A stretch of 64,000 bases of DNA from Gemmatimonadota bacterium (lineage in GTDB: Bacteria; Gemmatimonadota; Gemmatimonadetes; Longimicrobiales; Gaopeijiaceae), in NCBI GenBank assembly GCA_022822445.1, contig JAJEBR010000068.1, forward strand, positions 26,436 through 90,435. The letters run 5' to 3'. The position numbers were made by a program, and so were the translations under genes. Below the pieces are notes generated by a model. It ran no database searches. It worked only from the letters and a program-made list of their open reading frames with translations, and was not told the origin of the DNA. This document shows, one piece after another, positions 54,684 to 63,597 of this stretch. How positions within the stretch are numbered: position 1 is the first letter of the stretch; each line of letters starts with the position of its first letter.

Positions 54684-55096
54684 GCGCCGCTCCCCCCGTC
54701 CCCATCCCCACCCGCCGCCCTCGCGACCACGGCCTCGTTCAGCAGCCGCTGGACCTCGTGCAGCGTCACGGCGCCGGCCTGCGCCACCACCGCCTCCCGG
54801 GACGGCCCCTTCCACAGCAGCGGGCTCTCCACATGGCCGACGATGCCCAGCCCGGTCTCCGCCCACCTCGGGAAGACCAGGTACCCGGCCACCGGCGCGC
54901 GCAGGTCCCCCGAGCGCTCGGTCTCGATCGACACGGTGTAGGGCTGCCCGTCGCACGCCTCGAAGGCCGGCGGGCGGCTGTGCACTTCGAAGTAGCCCCC
55001 GAGCGTGCGATCGTCCTCGCCCTCGCCGGGTCCTCCCGGGGCTGTCGCCGCTTCCGCGGACTCTCCCGCTCCACTCACTGTATCACCCTGTTCCAA
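54680..55096 (-). CDS. Conserved hypothetical protein upstream of queE
   Basis: The protein has 138 residues with an acidic, Gly-rich head, then YFEVHSRPPAFEACDGQPYTVSIETERS and beta strands, and a helical end (VTLHEVQRLLNEAVVARA). It is translationally coupled to queE by GTGA. The family is not recognised; it is not QueD, whose HxH zinc site is absent. Confidence 0.6.
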   Translation of the reverse strand: MEQGDTVSGAGESAEAATAPGGPGEGEDDRTLGGYFEVHSRPPAFEACDGQPYTVSIETERSGDLRAPVAGYLVFPRWAETGLGIVGHVESPLLWKGPSREAVVAQAGAVTLHEVQRLLNEAVVARAAGGDGDGGSGA

Positions 55097-55358
55097 AGAC
55101 GGACTCCATCCCGCCCAAAGCTACACCGGGACTCGGCAGGGGGGACACCTCGTCGACCCAATGGGACATTGCGGAGGCCGAACGAGCAGTGCAAAGCCCG
55201 GGTTCGGCCAAGGCGGCCTCCCCCGCCGCGCGGTTTCCCCTCCCGGGCGGCCCGGCAGCCCACGCGCCGAGGTCGCCGACGCCACGCGCACCAGGGCCGA
55301 CCCGTTTCGCTGCAGGCGTGCTGGCCGGCGCAAGGCACCCCAGCGCCCACCCGCGCCG

Positions 55359-55373
55359 CTATCTTGAAGATAG
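55359..55373. promoter_or_regulatory. Perfect palindrome upstream of the quinone reductase
   Basis: CTATCTT-G-AAGATAG is exactly symmetric and lies 50 bp before the GTG at 55424. The rest of the 327-bp gap 55097-55423 is GC-rich and without a recognised gene. Confidence 0.5.
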
Positions 55374-55423
55374 TCCTGCATTCGCCCGGCATCACACCCA
55401 TCCCCAACAACCGGCAACCCCCC

Positions 55424-56446
55424 GTGAGAGCAGCGGTCTTCCACAGGAACGGCGGCCCGGAAGTCCTTGCCGTCGAAGAGATGCCCACCCCCCGGCCCGG
55501 TCCCGGTGAAGTGCGGATTCGCGTCGGGGCTTCCTCCATGAACCACCTCGACCTGTGGATGCGGCGGGGCCTCCCCTTCGAGATCCCGATGCCGCACATC
55601 GGCGGGTCGGACATCGCGGGGACGGTGGACGGGCTCGGCCCCGGGGTCTCCCCCCACTGGGAGGGGAAGCGCGTCGTCGCGGACCCGTCGCTCAACTACG
55701 ACTGGTACCGGCTGGCGCGGCTGCCCGGCGTGCGGTCCAGACCCCTCGAGATCATTGGCGAGCACACTCAGGGGGGCTTCGCGGAATACGCGGTGGTGCC
55801 GGCCGCCAACCTCATGGAGATACCGGAAGGGGTCAGCGACGAGGTGGCCGCGGCGGGGGCGCTGGTCGGCGTGACGGCGTGGCACGGGCTGATGTCGCGC
55901 GGGGGGCTGACCGCCGGAGAGCGCGTCCTGGTCACCGGCGCCAGCGGGGGCGTCTCCACGATGGCCATCCAGTACGCGCGCGCCGCCGGAGCCGAGGTGT
56001 TCGCGATCACCTCCTCGGAGGAAAGCGTCCGCCTGGTCCGCGCACTCGGGGCCCATCACGTATTCGACCGCAACGCCTGCGACTGGCCGAGGGAGATCTA
56101 CCGGGCCACGGGCAAGCGCGGGGTCGATCTCTGTCTCGATTCCGTCGGCGAGGCGATCTGGCGCGACCTGGTGCGGGCGCTCGCGGTCGGGGGCCGCCTG
56201 GTCACCTTCGGGGCCACCACCGGCGCCACCGGAACGATCGACATCCGCCTCCTCTTCTGGCGCCAGCTCTCGATACTCGGGTCCACGATGGGAACGCCCG
56301 ACGAGTTCCGGCAGGCCATGAACCTGGTCTTCGACGGCGTGGCCACCCCCCCGATTCACGGCGCCATGGCGCTGAACGAGGTCCGCAAGGCCCACGAGCT
56401 TCTCGAAGCGGGAGGGGTCTTCGGCAAGGTCGTGCTGCGGCCGTGA
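55424..56446 (+). CDS. NADPH:quinone reductase-type medium-chain dehydrogenase
   Basis: The protein has 340 residues from the GTG at 55424. MRAAVFHRNGGPEVL is the usual start. The nucleotide-binding motif is VTGASGGVSTMAIQYA, and further family segments are LDSVGEAIWRDL and GRLVTFGATTG. No zinc ligands are seen, so it is more like the zinc-free quinone reductases than alcohol dehydrogenase. Confidence 0.88.
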   Translation: MRAAVFHRNGGPEVLAVEEMPTPRPGPGEVRIRVGASSMNHLDLWMRRGLPFEIPMPHIGGSDIAGTVDGLGPGVSPHWEGKRVVADPSLNYDWYRLARLPGVRSRPLEIIGEHTQGGFAEYAVVPAANLMEIPEGVSDEVAAAGALVGVTAWHGLMSRGGLTAGERVLVTGASGGVSTMAIQYARAAGAEVFAITSSEESVRLVRALGAHHVFDRNACDWPREIYRATGKRGVDLCLDSVGEAIWRDLVRALAVGGRLVTFGATTGATGTIDIRLLFWRQLSILGSTMGTPDEFRQAMNLVFDGVATPPIHGAMALNEVRKAHELLEAGGVFGKVVLRP

Positions 56447-56501
56447 CTGCGGCGTCGCTTGAGAGGGGGGGCCGCCGTTGGGACGCGAACCGTCCACTCG
56501 C

Positions 56502-56562
56502 GAACAGGAGCCGCACCGTGAGAACGGAAGCCGCGCGGTTGAGAACAGGAGCCGCCCCTTGA
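56502..56562 (+). repeat. Triplicated ribosome-binding/start segment
   Basis: Three imperfect 20-21-bp direct repeats: 56502-56521, 56522-56541 (42) and 56543-56562. Each has AGGAG or GGAAG followed by GTGA or TTGA. Copy 1 begins a 14-codon frame (56518-56562) whose TGA overlaps the TTG used by the mazG-like gene. Confidence 0.65.
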
Positions 56563-56897
56563 GAATCCGTGATGCGCAGGAGCGGGTCGACCGCTGGATC
56601 AGCAGGTTCGAGGAGGGCTACTGGCCTCCCCTGGCGATCCTCGCGCGCCTGATGGAGGAGGTCGGCGAGCTGTCGCGCGAGGTCAACCACCGCTTCGGCT
56701 CGAAGCCCAAGCGGCCTGACGAAACCCCCGCCGAGCTGGAGCTCGAGATCGCCGACATCCTGTTCGTGCTGATCTCGCTGGCGAACCAGCAGGGGATCGA
56801 CCTCGAGTCCGCATTCGACCGGGCGATGGACAAGTACGAGAAGCGGGACGGAGACCGCTGGACGCCGCGGGCCGCGGCGGCAGGGGATCCCCCGTGA
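56559..56897 (+). CDS. MazG-like nucleotide pyrophosphohydrolase
   Basis: The protein has 112 residues from the TTG at 56559, with AGGAG 7 nt upstream. LARLMEEVGELSREVNHRFGSKP and LELEIADILFVLISLANQQGIDLESAF contain the ExxE..ExxD metal-binding helices of all-alpha NTP pyrophosphatases. Such enzymes clear abnormal NTPs. It is short but complete for a single-domain member. Confidence 0.85.
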   Translation: MRIRDAQERVDRWISRFEEGYWPPLAILARLMEEVGELSREVNHRFGSKPKRPDETPAELELEIADILFVLISLANQQGIDLESAFDRAMDKYEKRDGDRWTPRAAAAGDPP

Positions 56898-57001
56898 CCG
56901 CAGCCGCTGTGTCTACACCCGTGGGGAGCGCCGGCCCTGGCCAGCTGCGGCTGTCGCCGGGTCCGCCCTAACAGATCGATCACCACACCTGTCATTGCCA
57001 T

Positions 57002-57562
57002 ATGGAGCGTAGCGAGACCGACGGGGTGCTGGTCGCCCGGGTTCGCCGCGGCGACAGCCGTGCCTTCGACCAGCTGGTCCGGCGGCACCTGCGGGCGGCC
57101 CACGCCGTCGCTCGCTCGAAGCTGGACAATCCCGCGGACGCGGACGACGTGGTACAGGATGCATTCATCAAGGCGCTGCAGCGGATCGACGACTGCCGCA
57201 ACCCGGAGGGTTTCCGGGGCTGGCTGCTCGTCATCGTTCGCAACACCGCCCACAACTACAGGGAACGTGAACGGCTCAGAACGGCGGCGCCGCTTGAGAA
57301 GGCGGCCTCGGCGGCCTCGAGGGACGACCCTCTCGCCGATGTCGCGAATGCGGAGTTGCGCGGCCGCCTGGCGGAAGCGATGAACAATCTCACGGAATTG
57401 CAGAGAAAGGTGCTCGTCCTCTATGACCTCGAAGGCTGGAAGCACGGCGAAATCGCCCGTGAACTCGGAATTTCCGCGGGTTCGTCGCGCGTACACCTTC
57501 ATGTCGCCCGCAGATCGATGCGGCGACTCCTGGGCGGCCGACTCGCGCTGGAGAGTGTGTGA
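57002..57562 (+). CDS. ECF-type RNA polymerase sigma factor
   Basis: The protein has 186 residues. Region 2 (ADDVVQDAFIKALQRIDDCR..FRGWLLVIVRNTAHNYRERE) and region 4 (LTELQRKVLVLYDLEGWKHGEIARELGISAGSSRVHLHVARRSMRRLL) are complete. The next gene is a small membrane protein 3 bp on, the place usually held by an anti-sigma factor. Confidence 0.92.
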   Translation: MERSETDGVLVARVRRGDSRAFDQLVRRHLRAAHAVARSKLDNPADADDVVQDAFIKALQRIDDCRNPEGFRGWLLVIVRNTAHNYRERERLRTAAPLEKAASAASRDDPLADVANAELRGRLAEAMNNLTELQRKVLVLYDLEGWKHGEIARELGISAGSSRVHLHVARRSMRRLLGGRLALESV

Positions 57563-57565
57563 TCG

Positions 57566-57940
57566 ATGAAAAGACCCCAATCCCTGAATACGAATCCCGA
57601 CCCGAAAGTCTTCAATCTCGATCCCGAGATGCATCCCTCCCGCTGGGAGGGGCTCGTGGCCGCGATCATGGAGCGCGCCGGGCCGATTCTGGAGGCGCGC
57701 CGGCAACAGAGCCTGACGGGGACGCTGTCGGGGTGGAAGCGGCCCGTGCTCGCGGGTGCGGCCGGACTGGCGGCGGCCGCGATCGCGGTGCTGATTCTCC
57801 TGCCGGGCGAAGACCTCGGTCCCGTGGAGGTTTCGTTGGCCGAGGTCGTGATGCCCTGGTCCGTGGCGGCCTGGATCGATGGGGGTGAGGCGCCATCGGC
57901 CATCGAGCTCGTCGACGCCGTCGAGGAGTACGTCCCATGA
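57566..57940 (+). CDS. Small membrane protein, possible anti-sigma factor
   Basis: The protein has 124 residues. A cytoplasmic-side head of about 55 residues, one transmembrane helix (VLAGAAGLAAAAIAVLILL) and a short tail are visible. There is no zinc HxxxCxxC anti-sigma motif, so the role is inferred only from position between the ECF sigma factor and a periplasmic protein. It ends in ATGA with the next gene. Confidence 0.6.
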   Translation: MKRPQSLNTNPDPKVFNLDPEMHPSRWEGLVAAIMERAGPILEARRQQSLTGTLSGWKRPVLAGAAGLAAAAIAVLILLPGEDLGPVEVSLAEVVMPWSVAAWIDGGEAPSAIELVDAVEEYVP

Positions 57941-58437
57941 GCCGCAGATTTGCCGCGCTGGCCCTGCTCACCGCCGTATTCCTTGCCGGCGTGGCCGCCA
58001 CCCTGGGCACGCTGCGGATCGTCGAGAGCCGCGAGGATTCCGAGGCGTCGGCGGTCTTCCGTCGCGACACCGACAACCGGGACCGGCGTCCGCCCCGTTC
58101 ACCGGATGAGCGCCAACAGGGGAGGGACGAATCCAGGCGCTGGACGGACTTGACGCGCCTGCTCGTGTCCGAGCGGCTGGTCAGGACTCTGGATCTGACC
58201 GAAGAACAGGTCAGCGAGATCAACCTGGCGCTGGACAGAAACCAGGATGCCGCGCAGGCCGTGTGGGCCGAGGTTCTGCCGGTGCTCCAGGGACAGCGTG
58301 ACTCGTTGGAAGCCGAGATCGACCGCATCCTCACCCCCGAGCAGCAGGAGAGGTTTTCGCGGTTGCTCCGAAGCGACCGGGACCGCATGATGCGCGGCTG
58401 GGAGTCGAGGCGTTCGCGGGATTCCGGACGGAGATAA
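57937..58437 (+). CDS. Spy/CpxP-like periplasmic protein
   Basis: The protein has 166 residues. A signal or anchor helix (FAALALLTAVFLAGVAATLG) is followed by a charged linker and a helical part ending LDLTEEQVSEINLAL..ILTPEQQERFSRLL. This LTxEQ..LTPEQ pattern marks Spy/CpxP/ZraP-type chaperones and metal-stress sensors. It is likely the target or sensor of the ECF sigma module. Confidence 0.72.
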   Translation: MSRRFAALALLTAVFLAGVAATLGTLRIVESREDSEASAVFRRDTDNRDRRPPRSPDERQQGRDESRRWTDLTRLLVSERLVRTLDLTEEQVSEINLALDRNQDAAQAVWAEVLPVLQGQRDSLEAEIDRILTPEQQERFSRLLRSDRDRMMRGWESRRSRDSGRR

Positions 58438-58461
58438 CCGCCGCCAGCGGTAGCATGGATC

Positions 58462-58480
58462 CCGGCCTGCTTTCGGCCGG
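58462..58480. terminator. GC hairpin after the ECF operon
   Basis: CCGGCC-N7-GGCCGG is a perfect 6-bp stem 24 bp past the Spy-like stop. There is no U-tract. Confidence 0.3.
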
Positions 58481-58594
58481 CGATCATCCGCGGCCCGCCG
58501 CAGGCTACGCGGGTTCCGGCAGGTCCGCAGACCATCGGAGGACATCGGTCACTCCCTTGCCTTGGCACGGTTTCAAGCCATCTTTGTCACCGTC

Positions 58595-59566
58595 ATGAAG
58601 CGCATCCTAGTCACCGGCGCCGCCGGGCAGATCGGGACCGAGCTCACATCGAGCCTCGTCGCCCGCTTCGGGCCGGGTGGGATCCTGGCGACGGACGTGC
58701 GTGATCCGGCCAGCTGGGCGTCCGAGTGCCCCGCCGAGCAGCTCGACTGTCTCGACCTCGACGCGCTGCGAGACACGGTCACCCGCTTCGGCGCCACCGC
58801 GATCCATCACCTGGCGGCGATCCTTTCGGTGACGGCGGAGGCCGACCCCGTGCGCGCCTACCGCATCAACATGAACGGGCTCGTCAACGTGCTGCAGGTC
58901 GCGGCGGAGTGCGGCTGCCGCGTCTTCGTGCCGAGTTCGATCGCGGCGTTCGGGCCGGGGACTCCCCGCGACCCGGCTCCGCAGTCCACCCTGCAGCGCC
59001 CCACAACCATGTACGGGGTGACCAAGGTCGCGGGCGAGCTCCTCTGCGACTACTACCACAGCCGTTTCGGGGTCGACGCGCGCGGCCTGCGCTTCCCCGG
59101 GCTCATCTCCTACGCGGCGCCTCCCGGCGGCGGCACCACCGACTACGCGGTCGAGATCTTCCACGCCGCGCTTCGCGACGGCCGCTACACCTGCTTCCTG
59201 CGCGCGGACACCCGGATGGACATGATGTACATGCCCGACGCGATCCGCGCGGTGATCGAAGTGATGGAGGCGCCGCCGGACAGGCTCACGCACCGCAACG
59301 CCTTCAACATCACGGCGATGCAGTTCACTCCGGCGGAACTCGCCACCGAGATCCGGGCCCATGTTCCCGGCTTCCGGATCGGCTACGACCCCGATCCGCT
59401 GCGCCAGTCGATCGCCGACTCGTGGCCGTCTCGGCTCGACGACTCGGAAGCCCGCGAGCAGTGGGGCTGGCGCCACGAATACGAACTCCCCGACATGGTG
59501 GCGGACATGTTCAGGGGACTGAACGCCCAGCGCGCGCCCAGAGCGGCGGTCTCCGCCGGGAGGTAG
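58595..59566 (+). CDS. L-threonine 3-dehydrogenase, SDR/epimerase type
   Basis: The protein has 323 residues from the ATG at 58595. The Rossmann motif is TGAAGQIGTEL, the SDR catalytic pair is in MYGVTK, and DMMYMPDAIRA is typical of the bacterial epimerase-like threonine dehydrogenase. It oxidises threonine to 2-amino-3-ketobutyrate, which the next gene product cleaves; the pair is 8 bp apart. Confidence 0.9.
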   Translation: MKRILVTGAAGQIGTELTSSLVARFGPGGILATDVRDPASWASECPAEQLDCLDLDALRDTVTRFGATAIHHLAAILSVTAEADPVRAYRINMNGLVNVLQVAAECGCRVFVPSSIAAFGPGTPRDPAPQSTLQRPTTMYGVTKVAGELLCDYYHSRFGVDARGLRFPGLISYAAPPGGGTTDYAVEIFHAALRDGRYTCFLRADTRMDMMYMPDAIRAVIEVMEAPPDRLTHRNAFNITAMQFTPAELATEIRAHVPGFRIGYDPDPLRQSIADSWPSRLDDSEAREQWGWRHEYELPDMVADMFRGLNAQRAPRAAVSAGR

Positions 59567-59574
59567 AGCGAACG

Positions 59575-60807
59575 ATGCCGATGGACCGCCTGACCACCGT
59601 GGTCGACGGGCTGGTGGCCGGACTCGAGGAGCAGGGAACGGCGAAAGGGGCGGAGGTCGTGGTCCGCGAGGTGATTCCGCCAGGCGACGGACACGGACCC
59701 CGCTTCCTTCTGGAGGGCCAGGGCGGCAAGCCCTTCATCCGCATGAACGCGAATTCGTACCTCGGCCTGAGCCTGCACCCCGACGTGATCGAGGCGGAGG
59801 AGGTCACCGCGCGGGCCATGGGCGCGGGCCCCGGCGCGGTTCGCTTCATCGCCGGAACGCATTCGCAGCACGTCGCGCTCGAGCGGGCGCTGGCCGACTT
59901 CCACGGCCGCGAGGAGGGGATGATCTTCTCGTCCGCCTACGCGGCCGTGGTGAGCGCGCTCGTGTCGCTGACCGACAAGTCGACCTTCGTGATCTCGGAC
60001 GAGCTCAACCACAACTGCATCATCAACGCGATCCGCATGTCCCGGCCCGTCGGCAAGGCGATCTACCCGCACCTCGACCTGGCCACCCTCGACCGTCAGC
60101 TGGACGGCGCAAAGGGGAAGGCTCGACGCGTCCTCGTCGTCACCGACGGCATCTTCTCAATGCGCGGCGACCACGCTCCCGTCGACGCGATCATGGAGAT
60201 TGCGGAGCGCCACGACCCCGACTACCCCGAGAACGTGGTCGTGGTGGTGGACGATTCCCACGGCGTCGGTGCCTTCGGCGCCACCGGCCGGGGGACCGAG
60301 GAGTACACGAACAGTCCCCCCTGTGACATCCTGGTGGGGACGCTGGGGAAGGCCTTCGGCGTCAACGGCGGGTACGTCGCCTCCAGCGCTCCGGTGGTTC
60401 GCTTCCTGCGTGAATCCTCGCCGCTGTACATCTACTCGAACCCGATCACGCCGGGTGAGGCGGCCGCGGCGGCGAAGTCGCTGGAGATCCTGACCGGCCC
60501 GGAAGGTGCCCGACGGCTCAGCCACCTCCGCACCCTCACGAAGCGCTTCGAGTCCGGCCTCCTCGAGCGCGGCTTCGAGATCATCCCGGGCGATCACCCC
60601 ATCGTCCCCATTATGGTGCGCAGCACCGCCGAGACGCGGCGCCTCGTCGCGGCCCTCTTCGACGCCGGCGTACTCGCCACCGGCCTCGCCTTCCCCGTCG
60701 TCCCGCGCGGCGACGAGTCCATCCGCTTCCAGATCAACGCCGACCACACCGAGGCCGGCATCGACTACGTGCTCTCGGCGCTTTCCGCCGCACGTGCCGC
60801 CGGATAG
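59575..60807 (+). CDS. kbl: Glycine C-acetyltransferase (2-amino-3-ketobutyrate CoA ligase)
   Basis: The protein has 410 residues from the ATG at 59575. It is an alpha-oxoamine synthase-type PLP enzyme: NSYLGLSLHPDV, VVVDDSHGVGAFG and the PLP lysine in GTLGKAFGVNGGY (Lys about 259). It follows the threonine dehydrogenase, so together they give glycine and acetyl-CoA from threonine. Confidence 0.9.
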   Translation: MPMDRLTTVVDGLVAGLEEQGTAKGAEVVVREVIPPGDGHGPRFLLEGQGGKPFIRMNANSYLGLSLHPDVIEAEEVTARAMGAGPGAVRFIAGTHSQHVALERALADFHGREEGMIFSSAYAAVVSALVSLTDKSTFVISDELNHNCIINAIRMSRPVGKAIYPHLDLATLDRQLDGAKGKARRVLVVTDGIFSMRGDHAPVDAIMEIAERHDPDYPENVVVVVDDSHGVGAFGATGRGTEEYTNSPPCDILVGTLGKAFGVNGGYVASSAPVVRFLRESSPLYIYSNPITPGEAAAAAKSLEILTGPEGARRLSHLRTLTKRFESGLLERGFEIIPGDHPIVPIMVRSTAETRRLVAALFDAGVLATGLAFPVVPRGDESIRFQINADHTEAGIDYVLSALSAARAAG

Positions 60808-60829
60808 CGACGGGAGCGGCCTCCCCACC

Positions 60830-61576
60830 GTGCGCCTCGCCTTCATCTCCGACATCCACGGCAACCTCGCCGCGCTGGAGGCCGCCCTGGCCGACATCGC
60901 CAGGCGGGACGTGAACGCCACCTACCACCTCGGCGACCTCGTCGGGTACGGACCCTGGCCCAACGAGGTCATCGAGCGCATCCGCGCAGACGGCATCGCG
61001 GGCATCGCCGGCAACTACGACACCACCGTCGCGCTTGGTCATCCCAGCTGCGGCTGCCAGCACGACGACCCCCGCCACAAGGCCCTCTCCGCCGCTAGCT
61101 ACAGCTGGACCCGCGAACACGTGACGGTCGCCAACAGGCAATACCTGGCCAGCCTGCCCTTCCGGCTCGACCTCCGACCCCTGGGCGGCCACCGCGCGGG
61201 ACCTTCCGTCACCCTGGTCCACGGCGCCGCCACCCTCAACACCGTCTACTGGAGGGAAGACCGGCCCGACCGCTTCTCCCGCAAGATGATTCTGCGGCTG
61301 GGCGCCCGGGAAGGCGACGCCATCCTCTTCGGACACACCCACAAGCCCTGGACTCGGGCCGTGGACGGCTGCACACTGGTCAATACCGGGTCGGTGGGGA
61401 GGCCGAAGGACGGGGACCCCCGAGCCTCCTACGCACTCATGGAGGTCGGCACGGCCGGAATCCGGGTCTCGTTCCCGCGCGTCGGCTACGATCTGGACCG
61501 CGCGGTCACCGCCATCGCCGCGGCGGGCCTGCCCCGGGAGTTGGGGACGATTCTGCGGACCGGGGGCTCTCTCTGA
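60830..61576 (+). CDS. YfcE/MJ0936-type metallophosphoesterase
   Basis: The protein has 248 residues from the GTG at 60830. Calcineurin-fold metal sites are complete: SDIHGNLAALEAAL, GDLVGYGPWP, GNYDTT, GAATLNTV and FGHTHKPW. These act on phosphodiesters or phosphoproteins. A Cys pair (PSCGCQHDD) after GNYD is seen in relatives. Confidence 0.88.
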   Translation: MRLAFISDIHGNLAALEAALADIARRDVNATYHLGDLVGYGPWPNEVIERIRADGIAGIAGNYDTTVALGHPSCGCQHDDPRHKALSAASYSWTREHVTVANRQYLASLPFRLDLRPLGGHRAGPSVTLVHGAATLNTVYWREDRPDRFSRKMILRLGAREGDAILFGHTHKPWTRAVDGCTLVNTGSVGRPKDGDPRASYALMEVGTAGIRVSFPRVGYDLDRAVTAIAAAGLPRELGTILRTGGSL

Positions 61577-61597
61577 AGACGGGGGACCGGACGGGGC

Positions 61598-62713
61598 TCA
61601 GAAACTGAGGTTCTTGAGCAACCCGAAGTAGAGACGAACCCGCCGATAGTAGTCGCCGCTGATGTTGGTCTCCGCGCGGGTCCAGCTGCCCCCCAGGCTG
61701 GCCGAAATGCCGGCCCCCAGGACCCGTGTGACCTCGCCGTCGAAGATCGCCGCGTTGTCGGCCTCCTCTCCGGGCACCAGGAACTCCTGCGGTCTCACGT
61801 AGCTCTTTCCTGACCAGATTGCCTTCAGTTGCAACAGGTAGCTCTCTCCCAGCTTTTGCTGCGCGGTCGCCTCGAGCCGGATGGCGTCGTATTCCACGCG
61901 GCGGGAGTTGGACCGGTTCAGGACGCCGCTGGCAATCAGATCAAAGCGAAGGCCCAACGACTCGAAGCGGTCCAGATACCATCTTCCCCCCACCTGGAAT
62001 GCGTGATCGCGCCGGTGTCCCTGCAGGGCGTAGCGGTGGTGCAGGTAAGCCGTAAAGAGCCTCAGCGTGGAGTAGTCTTCCGTACCGGGAGGGCCCCGGA
62101 ACAACCTGGTGCCACCTGCCTGCAACTCGAACGCGCGTCGGTCGAGGTAGTCCAGAGTCGGCAGTACGCTCGGGCCCGCGTAGTCCTTTTCCTCGAACCT
62201 GAGGCGGGCATCCAGATTCATGTTCCCCGAGACCGGTCTGGCAAAACCGAGATCCAGCGAATAGGCGCCGTATCCCGGCGAAAGGTACAGCGGCATCGGC
62301 GGGAGATCCGCCACGCCGCGCGTGTCCACCTCGGCGGCAAGGGAGAATGTGCCGGCGGGCAGGAGCTCCGTGTATTCGCTCCGCAGCGAGAGGCTGTGTT
62401 CCCTCGGCGCGTAGTTCCTCTGCCGGAATCCCGCGGTTGTGAACTGGCGCAGCGCCCCTCCAACAATGAAATCGAGGCGTCGGGTCGAATGCGCGAAGCC
62501 CCGGCCGAACTGGAAGAGCCATTCGCTCGCGCCCGCGACGACCTGCTCCGTCGAGTCGACGTGGGGAACCGTCACCGCCGAAAAATCGCCCCCGTACTGC
62601 TCGAGGGCCGCCCGGCCCGTGAGCGTCCCCGTGATCCCGAGCTGAGCCTCCAGCGTTCCGCTGCTGCCAGAGAGGAGGACGATCAGCGTGAAGAAGAATC
62701 CTGCGCGGCTCAT
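61598..62713 (-). CDS. Outer-membrane beta-barrel protein
   Basis: The protein has 371 residues from the ATG at 62713, which overlaps the stop of the upstream gene (ATGA). There is a signal peptide (FFFTLIVLLSGSSGTLEAQ). The rest is alternating amphipathic strands ending in a terminal aromatic (RVRLYFGLLKNLSF), as recognised by the BAM machinery. The family is unnamed by eye. It is coupled to a coiled-coil exported partner. Confidence 0.72.
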   Translation of the reverse strand: MSRAGFFFTLIVLLSGSSGTLEAQLGITGTLTGRAALEQYGGDFSAVTVPHVDSTEQVVAGASEWLFQFGRGFAHSTRRLDFIVGGALRQFTTAGFRQRNYAPREHSLSLRSEYTELLPAGTFSLAAEVDTRGVADLPPMPLYLSPGYGAYSLDLGFARPVSGNMNLDARLRFEEKDYAGPSVLPTLDYLDRRAFELQAGGTRLFRGPPGTEDYSTLRLFTAYLHHRYALQGHRRDHAFQVGGRWYLDRFESLGLRFDLIASGVLNRSNSRRVEYDAIRLEATAQQKLGESYLLQLKAIWSGKSYVRPQEFLVPGEEADNAAIFDGEVTRVLGAGISASLGGSWTRAETNISGDYYRRVRLYFGLLKNLSF

Positions 62714-63597
62714 GGTGTGCCTCCCGAGCGTCCTCTCAGTGCTGCCGCCTGTGCCAGGACCCGTTCCAGGATGTTTGCGACTTCGTCCTCCTGTCCCCTC
62801 AGGGTCTCGATCTGCTGCGCGAGCGTCGGTTGAGCGAGGTCCACCTCCGTGGTGTCGGCTCCGCCCCGCCCACCTCCTGCGCCCCCGGCTCCGACGGGCA
62901 CGATCCTGTTTCCCAGCTGATCCCGGCCGAACCCGCGCATCGTGGCCTCCATCTGCTGGTCCTTCTCCAACCGCTCGATCTCCACCTCCAGAATGGCCAG
63001 GAACCTCTGCAGCTTCACCGCGTATTCCTCCCAACTGGCAGCCTTGCGCGCACGGTCCAAAGGCGTGTCTTCCGGATAGGCCTGAATGTTGGGCGCATCG
63101 GGGATCGCCAGTTCCCGGGGACCCATCTGCTCTTCCACCTCACTTCGCCGGTTGCCCATTTCTTCGAATTGCCGGAGGAGATCGGCCTGGGACGCTTCGT
63201 CCGCCGCCAGAAGCCGCTTGCTCAAGACATCCTGATAGGAACCGATCAGCCCGATGAGCGTCCGCCCGGCTTCGCGCCATTCCGCCTCGACCCTCAGGAA
63301 TTCCCTCTGGGCGCTTTCTCTATCCTCCGCCAATTCCTGAATGGCGGGCCGCAGCCTCCGTTTTGCCGCTTCGTCCCCACGCTCTTCCGCCTGGCTCAAT
63401 TCGTCGAGGAGGAGGTCCCACCTGCCCGCCAGCTCATACCCGGCATCCCGGGTCTCCTGATATTCGGCGTATACTTCCAGGTAGGCGTCATAGGACCTGT
63501 CGACGGCCGCGCGCGCGACATCCTGCGCCCCGAGCACCCACGGCGTCACCGCAAGCACTGCAATACACCCGATTGCCGACGGCCCCGCGGCCAACAT
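62710..63597 (-). CDS. Exported coiled-coil protein coupled to the barrel
   Basis: The protein has 295 residues from the ATG at 63597, which gives a signal peptide (AIGCIAVLAVTPWVLGAQ); in-frame ATGs at 63699 and 63762 give longer leaders without a clear ribosome-binding site. The rest is long charged helices (DRSYDAYLEVYAEYQETRD..EEYAVKLQRFLAILEVEIERLEK), so probably a periplasmic coiled coil. A Gly-rich strip (GAGGAGGGRGGAD) precedes the last helix. The function is unknown; it may bridge to the outer-membrane barrel. Confidence 0.62.
   Translation of the reverse strand: MLAAGPSAIGCIAVLAVTPWVLGAQDVARAAVDRSYDAYLEVYAEYQETRDAGYELAGRWDLLLDELSQAEERGDEAAKRRLRPAIQELAEDRESAQREFLRVEAEWREAGRTLIGLIGSYQDVLSKRLLAADEASQADLLRQFEEMGNRRSEVEEQMGPRELAIPDAPNIQAYPEDTPLDRARKAASWEEYAVKLQRFLAILEVEIERLEKDQQMEATMRGFGRDQLGNRIVPVGAGGAGGGRGGADTTEVDLAQPTLAQQIETLRGQEDEVANILERVLAQAAALRGRSGGTP

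Noticed and set aside
58438..58594. Glycine riboswitch before the threonine dehydrogenase gene
   Set aside because: The expected conserved glycine-aptamer segments were not found in the 157-bp leader; only a short GC hairpin is visible.
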